Both the position numbers and the translations under genes were made by a program. Shown piece after piece: positions 56,961-64,000 of a stretch of DNA of 64,000 nucleotides. The notes beneath the pieces were generated by a model that was given only the letters and a program-made list of their open reading frames with translations, ran no database searches and was not told the DNA's origin. The stretch lies in contig NC_045138.2 of assembly GCF_008831285.2 (NCBI RefSeq), positions 33,970,769 through 34,034,768 of the forward strand, in the 5' to 3' direction. Each line of letters begins with the position of its first letter. Position 1 is the stretch's first letter. The DNA comes from Nymphaea colorata. Lineage: Eukaryota; Streptophyta; Magnoliopsida; Nymphaeales; Nymphaeaceae.

Positions 56961-59640
56961 GTTTATCAATGCAAGAAAAGACAATGTCAAAGAAATGCAT
57001 TTTGGTTTCTGAGGTGGTCGGACATTTCTCAGCTGTACGTTTCTTAACATAACTGGTGATGCTATGCTGAAGAATGGATCTGCATCGCCTGTTTCTCGAA
57101 GGCAATGAGATTTTGTGTCGTCACTATGCTCTTTCTAAAAGCCAACATGTTAGCTTATTGGTCTATACAAATTCATATTTGGTATTCAACTTTTTGTCAA
57201 TTTGTAAAATAAAAGCTGGTAGGTTCTCGGTTCCTACTTTCTTCTAGACCTCTTTCACACTTTCGTTGCACTGCCAGTTGCGTTTATAAAATGCTGTTAT
57301 GGAGCTTGTGATGATGTAAGTAGCTCAACATGGTTAAACTGCAGTCTTCTTTCACCGCCCAGGAATAAGCATTTTCTGATTTTCTCAATTGAGCAACCAC
57401 CTTCAACCGCTTTCTCTTTGCTGGATCCTTGACACGTGTAGTCTGCACTCTGCAATTGCGTGTCTTAGTTCTGGAATAGAGAAAAGGCAAAAGACGTGGC
57501 GCTATGTACTGAACTCTTTCAAGTCCTCAACTGAGACGGCACGCTAACTCATCTAGCCTGGTGGAGTCCACTGTCCACCTATGAGCATTTCTATTGGGAG
57601 GAGATGGCGCCATCAAGTGCATCCAATTAACAAGCTAGAATTCGGCCTCTCGTATTCACTCTTGTCAGCATTCCGTCGTCAATGTACCGATAGCAGTGAA
57701 ATTGCCAAGTGGTTGATCCTTGTGCGTCATGGAAAGAAATGATCTGATATCGACTTAACTCCTGTTCATTCTCCAGCGCAGCGAGTCTCTGAAAGGAGAA
57801 GTCCGAGCTCTGATTTGGCTTCTGAATCGCTGACCCTGCTGTTGTAGAAACAGCTATATGGTATGCCACTGTTCTTAATGCAGTCCTGCACAACAGAACC
57901 AAGAGGGTGAAATGTTCAGCAACAATAAACCATTGAAGCTGATGAGATTAGACACTGGAGAGCATTCTTGTGACAATTCTTTTCGTTTTTTTCCTTGATT
58001 TATTACGAGGGGAAACCACACCCGGGCCGACAGACAATTAACACTACTCAAACATGCCCCCAATCCAGACCAGCCCTCCGTTCTTGGCAGCTTAGTTCGT
58101 ATTATATGATGAGACACCAGGGTCCATATGTAATATGTTCCACCAGGAATGGTGAAGCGAATCAAGAATACTCGGATCTTTGATCTGAGCGGATGTGCTA
58201 TCCGAAATTCATTTTCTGAAATTTAGGATTCCAATCTGCCTTGTGATTTGATTTTATCATGCCAAGGGGGCAATATCAGATGCGGCGGGTATTGGATTTA
58301 AAATATGTTTGGTCTAATACCTGGCCCAATTGCAGCTTTTGCATTGAAAGAGCCTCAACTGGGACACGGTATGTGTCAAGAATAAACTGAAAGTGAATTG
58401 TCAAAGCACTTGAACCTTAAAGTCTATAGCCAAAAAGGAAAAAAAAGGTCCATGCTATGGAAGATCTCTCCATGTCCTGGAATTATGTTGAAAAAAATCC
58501 TAACAAGCATAACATTTTTGAAAGAAGGAGAACTTGCATGTATTAATAATCACTATTCAACCAATTTGATTGATGAATAGGCACATCTAATTAGCTCTTC
58601 TGAAATTTGGATTGCAGCCATGTTTATGAGTTGGCCGCTTCCGTTTGAATTAGTAGTCTCAATCATTGATCTGACATGAGCAAGCAATTAAGAAAAACGT
58701 ACAAAGTTTTCGCATTTAACCGTGCTTGTATTCCATAAACCCTGACAAATATTGTCTCGATAGAGTATTGAGAAAAAAATACAAAGATTGGCATGAAAAA
58801 AAAATTGTATATAAATTTTTCTACAACCAGAAAATATTTCAGCAGTAAGATAGAATACATTTCATGCAGTAATAGAGGATCCCATCTGCATAAATCAGAG
58901 GCTCTATCAGACGTGAACGAAGCCTGGATCCTGTCCTTAGTTGAGTTGTGGCTTCGCTCACAAGGATACACAGAACTTGACCTTGATTCTTAACAGCCTC
59001 ATGGATCCACTATCGGCTCAGACTAGGCTCAAATCTCCATAGTAGGCCAACTAGTGGACACATCAGAATCTATTTTGAGCATTTGCAACCCCGACATGAG
59101 GTATTACAATTCACTGCCCTTAGGAACAGATCACAGAGTTTCTGACTCCAGAATTAAATGTTGAACTTCACTTTGATAGCAATTGTAATGACACTTCAAA
59201 GTTGACCTGAACCCCGTCTTGAATATGACAAATATAGTTGCCTGATGCAACTGCATAAACTTTTCAAAAATTTTTCTATTTCATCAATATGATACTACTT
59301 TTAGGTTACATGAATTCAGCATTTGGGTCTTAAAACCAGGACACACTTGAAAGAAGAAGCTGACTAGGCCGTCCAAATCGGTGGTTTCGCATCAGAACTG
59401 AAAACAACTTACTGTTCGGCAACTACTAGAGTTGGATACATACTGCCCATGGGAAAAGAGTATGAAAAGCAACATATTTCTTTAACACCATTCACTACCC
59501 GAACCAACTACAGTGAAGGGTCTAGAGAGCAAATATTCTTTTTTGCTTTTCTCAAATGGGGCAGAGAAGGGCATCCATTCTTTTGCTTTTCAAAAAAGTA
59601 GGTCTTTGCTAAAAAGAGGCCGATAGCTCTCAAACTGCTC
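56961..59640. other. Intergenic with one uncertain minus-strand frame
   Basis: Starts with the Yae1 gene 3' UTR; aataaa near 57208 is a candidate poly(A) signal. The minus-strand frame 57902-57627 contains ENEQELSRYQIISFHD and QGSTTWQFHCYRYIDDG, which read like real protein. An acceptor-like TTGTGCAG precedes it at about 57890, but I found neither an upstream exon nor a family. The rest shows no gene. Confidence 0.4.
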
Positions 59641-59691
59641 GCTCCTCATCATTTGCAGAGGTCTAGAGCCATTTGGCTAGGTTTGGTGAAG

Positions 59692-61641
59692 ATGGCAGGT
59701 GGTCAGGCAGTCGAGGTCCTGATGGAGAGAGTCAGGGATCCGAAGAAATGGAGGCTCTCTCTAAGGGAAGACGTCTACGAGTCACTGCTCTCTCAAGCTG
59801 GTGATGGTGTTGTGCAGAAGATCTTTAGTGGGTGTTCCATCTTCAGCCCCTTGTTGTTCGGCAAGTTCTTTGATCCCTCGGATGCGTTCCCCCTCTGGGA
59901 TTTTGAGTCGGAGAGCCTGCTCTCGGGCTTCAACCGGGAATCTGGCAGCTTTCTTGGTGTGGACTGGTTTGAAACAGAGACGGACTATGTCCTAAAAGCA
60001 GAATTACCAGGTAAATTTACGAACTTCAGTCGTGAATTGATGGATTGGACTTGATCTTGCCCGAGATAACCAGAATCTTTTGATTTTATTTCTTTGGCTT
60101 GAGTACCTGAACAAACGGACAATGATCTTCTGATCATTCCGATCAGATATGAATAAACAAATGATACATACGATCGGCTATATTAAGGAGTTCGCAAGCC
60201 TGTATTGAAGAAAAAGGCCGGAATTTCTAGCTACTGTAAAGATATGAATCAAATCACAATGCTCTATAAAAAAAATAGTTTTTGAAATTATGTTAGTCAG
60301 ATTAAGATCTGCACAGGTTCGCTCTTCTCAGGCCTGATCGCCTGAACTTTAGAATCCGCAGAGTAGAGTGAACTCCGCGTTTTGATCGCCAGTAAATCGA
60401 ACCAAGATAAACGAGCACAGGTTTAGCCCTTTCTTTCGTAGACAGCCTAAAAAACAAATTGAGCTAAACGACTGTGCTCAGGTGGAAAAAAGAAATTCTT
60501 AAGAATCGAGCTCCAATTTTCTTGGTTTAAGATGATACAATTCTAGGGATCGGAGTGGACCTATGGCTTTGCAACTAACTCCCATGAAAGATTCAGGATT
60601 CATGACTATCCAAAACCAGAGGATTGCAAGCCTATTTATTTACAGAACCCTCTTAAAAGTAGCTAGTAAAACCCCTTCGAGCATGCCTCTTGGGACCAAC
60701 GGCAATAATTGCTTTATATTGACCTCGCGATATGTCCTATTTTTAGAGTGTGGTGATTATAAACTAAATGAGCTTGTTGGAATTGAACCACGCCAAGCAC
60801 CTATTTTTGTTTTTGGCTCGTTAAACTTAATAGATGAGGGAAAATAAACTGTAGTATCACAGGGTCATGGCACGATAGAGATGCATTCTTCAACATGGCT
60901 TTGCCAGGTTTTATGTATTTAATATCTTCTGTGTTCTCTTTGTTGGTAAATAATCCATTATAAGTTACAACCTTCAAATACATAACTTAAATATAAAACA
61001 GTTAAAATTGGCTTGATTTTGTTGCACTGTCGTTGTAAATCCACCAGACAGAGCCACGAAATCAGTGAATCAAACAGGAAGCCCATTCGAAATTCGTAGG
61101 GTAGATCAGAATGCATTACGTGTTAGAAATAGTAAACATTGCTCCTTGGAATTTTCCTTCTTTTCAGCAAGTTTATGCAATAGTAAAGACATTAGTTTTG
61201 AGGGATGGGAGTTCGATACCTTGTAGGCCAACAATGTCGAACTTCCCTGTTCTCTCCCTTTTTGAGCCGAACGGTAGATTATCATGTTCATATAATGGCT
61301 GACCATGTTATCCTGCAACCTATTTTGGATGGTATAATGATACAACGTTTGTTCATTTGTCCGCATCAGGAGGAAGAACCAACGATCTTCAGATAACTGT
61401 AGCAGGGAGGATCGTGGAAATTAGTGGTCAGTGGAAAAGCAAAGAGAAGTGTGGTAAGGATTGGCGATGCCAGAACTGGTGGGATTGCGGATACGTTCGC
61501 CGGCTGGAACCACCCGAAAATTCAGATCCTGGAAAATTGGAAGCATTTATTGATGAAAATATTCTCGAAATCAAAATACCCAAGATTTTGAATGGTGAAT
61601 CTTCCTCACCCACTAATGCTGACAGGGCCAGAGACTCGTAA
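59692..61641 (+). CDS. Class VI small heat shock protein (HSP20, 21.7-kDa type)
   Basis: ATP-independent chaperone of the alpha-crystallin family, expected in the cytosol since no targeting signal is seen. Exons 59692-60010 and 61370-61641, with a 1359-base GT-AG intron, give 196 residues. The N-terminal arm has KKWRLSLREDVYESLLSQ and FSPLLFGKFFDPSDAFPLW, hallmarks shared with the Arabidopsis class VI protein as I remember it. The alpha-crystallin domain starts at VDWFETETDYVLKAELPG, is split there by the intron, and continues through ITVAGRIVEISGQW, CGYVRRLEPPEN and ENILEIKIPK (the I-x-I anchor). A cysteine- and tryptophan-rich insert (WRCQNWWDC) lies before the last strands. The tail after IPK is serine-rich and not conserved. 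No convincing heat-shock element was identified upstream by eye. Confidence 0.9.
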
Positions 61642-62969
61642 GCATATTATCTGAAGGAAAAGAACTAATCTCATCCTTAAAAATAAAGAAAAAATGATGT
61701 ATTTATGTTGATAATATCAAGACAGTATGATGGTATGTAATGTGTATGGATGGGATCCTATCACTTGATTGACAGAGTTGCTGTCTTAGGCAAGAATTCT
61801 TGATTTTAGATGTTAATCGTCTCATCGAACAGATCGCCAGGTTAAAAGAAACTGATGAGTATGACTGAAAAAGGAAAGAACATGACATTCCTTAACCCCA
61901 CCCCACCACCAAAACAAAACAAGTGTGCTGTGTCTTCTCAAGCTCAATAAATCTTTGCTTTCTTTGAGACATAGTATCTCAGATTTTGAATCGCTGTTTG
62001 GAGTTCGTGATCCTACTGCAGGCTTACTTTGTATAGAAGATGTGCAAACATGGTTCTGTCAGTCATAGCTGCATGTTACTATCTATGTCTCACCATGGCA
62101 TTTTTTTCCGATCGAGTTACTTTGTTCAATCGGTTCCGCACTTGAAGACCACATAAGCTAAATGAACATAACCTTTGCAGAGTAGAAACGTATGTTGCAG
62201 AGAAAAACGTGGCTTGGTTTAACCTCTGAAGTAGCATAGATCGTTTAAGCAAGCAAGAAGACACTTGATTCAGAGCCATACTGAAATAGCATGCATCAAT
62301 AATTGAATGGACATTACAACCTGGTGCGCGTAAAGGAAATTAAATAACCAAAAATTCCTCATGAATGCACAAAGAGAAAAGAGTATACATGTTTATTCGA
62401 TCCTGAATGTATGTTGCATAATGCATTTTATACGTCAACATGACTTCCCATGTTTGCTTAGTAAATTTTTCCAAAAATTTACATTTTTAATATAGTGTGT
62501 AAAGAAGCAGACTACAAACAGGGCATTAGCAGGAGAGGCTAAAGGAATATGGCACTAAAAAATTATATTTCATGAAAAGGAAAAGTGAAGCCTCTTCTGC
62601 AACTCAATGGGAGATTTTACCTGTAAAAAGTAGTCCTACTGCCTCTTCAAACTTGATGCTACTGAACTTATCAAATTGAATGATATTCCGCCTGTCGTCC
62701 ACGTATAAAATGTGCAACTCGAAAGCCTCTAATCAGCTCCTTGCATTTCGAGTGGGTCATGTCCATTTCATGTCCCAATCAAACCTTACATACTAGTCGT
62801 TTTGATTTTTTCCATACCATGTATATAAATGGGCAATACGTGACCCCTTAATCACCTCTTTCCTTTTGAATATCTCAACGGCGACCATGCTTCATGTCCC
62901 AACGACATCTTTCATACACAACTCATTTTGGTTGTTTCTTCCTAATAAACTACTCCAAGTGCATCAGCA
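61642..62969. other. Intergenic between convergent HSP20 and PPR genes
   Basis: The genes are convergent, so this is mainly two 3' flanks. An aataaa at about 61682 lies 40 bases past the HSP20 stop. No gene, RNA or repeat was recognised. Confidence 0.5.
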
Positions 62970-64000
62970 TCACCAGTAATTCGCACAAGAACAATTACCA
63001 TGTTTGAAATGGTGAAATCGGCTAGCATCTCTCACAACAATTTCACGTCCAGTGGCTGCAGCTATCAACTTTAAGGCATCGTGGCAGTCCCTACAGATGC
63101 GATGGCTCTGTACCACATTCAGCGGAGTGGAATCTGGAGTACTTATCAACCCAAAAGAAACAGCTAATTTTTCGCTGTGGAAAGAAACAGGATGTTCCTC
63201 CTGCTCTTGTACATCAGGAAGAAGAGACTCATTATTAGAAGCATATCCCATTGTTCTTATTTCATTTGTTACGTCTTCCAACTTTTGATATATCTCTTCA
63301 CTTTGGGGATGAGACTTGTCCCCAAAAACAAAACCATGAGATCTTTTGTTTATCTCGATCCAACTGCACGCAGGAAGCAATCTTAAACCCCTTCTTCTCA
63401 AGGCCTCCCTAACCATTGCGGCATCCTCAACCTTGCCAGTTGAACTGTAAATGTTAAGAAGCAGCGCGTAATTATTGAGTTTATTAGGCTCCATCCCGAA
63501 AAGCTTCTCTGCTGCAAACTTGCCCAACTCCAAATTCTTGTGCATCCTGCAAGCTGTCAGCAACGCCGCCCACATATTCTTGGTCGGTTTAAAAGGTGCA
63601 TCTCTTATCAAAGCAAATGCCTCGTCCAGATGGCCTTCCCGACCTAACAGCTCAATCATGCACGCATAATGCATGGCTCTCGGTTTAAGCTTAAAATCTC
63701 GAGTCATTGACTCAAAATAGTGCCAACCCTGTTCCCATAAACCAGAGTAGCTGCAGGCAGATAGCACAGCAAGAAAAGTTACATGGTTAGGCCGCATTCC
63801 ATTGCTAAGCATCAGCTCAAACAACTCAACTGCTTCACCTCCGCGCCCATGGTTACCATATCCAGCGATCAAGGCATTCCACGAGATTATACTTTTTGAT
63901 ACCATATTGTCGAAAACATGTCTCGCATCCTCAAGCCTTCCCCACTTGCTGTAGAAATCTACAAGTGCAGTGTTCGCAACGATATCTAACCCATACCCGT
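62970..64000 (-). CDS. DYW-class pentatricopeptide repeat protein, 3' part (5' end beyond window)
   Basis: PLS-class PPR proteins bind organelle RNA, and the DYW domain is the cytidine deaminase of C-to-U editing. The visible 342 codons are one uninterrupted frame that runs off the window end. It contains PPR motifs (IISWNALIAGYGNHGRGGEA, HVTFLAVLSACSYSGLWEQG, AMHYACMIELLGREGHLDEA), the E and E+ region (NMWAALLTACRMHKNLELGK, NYALLLNIYSSTGKVEDA, CSWIEINKRSHGFVFGD), and a DYW domain. The DYW domain has the zinc and catalytic HSE (SFHSEKLAVSFGL), CRDCH and HGNCSC. The final triplet is NYW rather than DYW. The order and wording are closest, from memory, to Arabidopsis AT5G50390 (EMB3141). No lesion is seen in the visible part; targeting cannot be judged. 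Confidence 0.95.
   Translation of the reverse strand, partial: GYGLDIVANTALVDFYSKWGRLEDARHVFDNMVSKSIISWNALIAGYGNHGRGGEAVELFELMLSNGMRPNHVTFLAVLSACSYSGLWEQGWHYFESMTRDFKLKPRAMHYACMIELLGREGHLDEAFALIRDAPFKPTKNMWAALLTACRMHKNLELGKFAAEKLFGMEPNKLNNYALLLNIYSSTGKVEDAAMVREALRRRGLRLLPACSWIEINKRSHGFVFGDKSHPQSEEIYQKLEDVTNEIRTMGYASNNESLLPDVQEQEEHPVSFHSEKLAVSFGLISTPDSTPLNVVQSHRICRDCHDALKLIAAATGREIVVRDASRFHHFKHGNCSCANYW

Noticed and set aside
60011-61369. A separate gene inside the HSP20 intron (frames at 60563-60847 and 61111-61396)
   Set aside because: No motif or splice context supports them. The flanking HSP20 exons join in phase across this interval.

Overview
The window is nuclear DNA from a flowering plant. 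The genes have short exons in AT-rich, T-rich introns with GT-AG borders, and the gene set is plant-specific: a class I formin with a plant-type ectodomain, a class VI small heat shock protein, a DYW-type PPR protein and a DUF26-like receptor kinase. The lineage cannot be fixed from sequence alone. No bacterial, viral or CRISPR content was seen.

Layout. 0-13 kb: a two-exon canonical histone H2A (807-1596, +), an unrecognised 80-residue ORF (2659-2901, -), and a complete six-exon class I formin (5170-10539, -) whose leader probably begins near 12.4-12.6 kb behind a 1.8-kb 5'UTR intron. 13-20 kb: vacuolar ATPase subunit G (15746-16232, -), probably also led by a long 5'UTR intron. 20-46 kb is repeat-dominated. 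It holds three copies of a decayed repeat family ('family A'), a 4.6-kb segmental duplication (about 23.14-27.73 kb and 33.80-38.49 kb) with minisatellite units and exon-like remnants, a truncated receptor-kinase pseudogene (39268-40348), and a 1.06-kb near-perfect palindrome (43153-44212) between two family A copies. 46-64 kb is gene-dense again: an IFRD-family gene in 12 coding exons (47907-53216, +), a Yae1-domain gene (55401-56960, +), a class VI HSP20 gene (59692-61641, +), and the 3' part of a DYW-class PPR gene running off the window end (62970-64000, -).

The intact genes are unrelated housekeeping or stress genes and do not form a pathway: chromatin (H2A), actin nucleation at the membrane (formin), proton pumping (VHA-G), transcription or growth regulation (IFRD), cytosolic Fe-S delivery and ribosome work (Yae1), proteostasis (HSP20) and organelle RNA editing (PPR). 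Neighbours are not operonic and each appears to have its own promoter.

No wholly new system was found. The most unusual structures are the 500-bp-arm palindrome whose spacer matches the adjacent repeat; a 96-nt in-frame intron in the formin that would add a hydrophobic segment if retained; a 0.45-kb tandem duplication in IFRD intron 1 that copies a 3' splice site with 25 nt of exon; a hAT-type MITE with a perfect 8-bp target duplication in IFRD intron 4; and the segmental duplication with its minisatellite. Exon borders were read by eye from splice motifs, phase continuity and remembered family similarity; no search was run.
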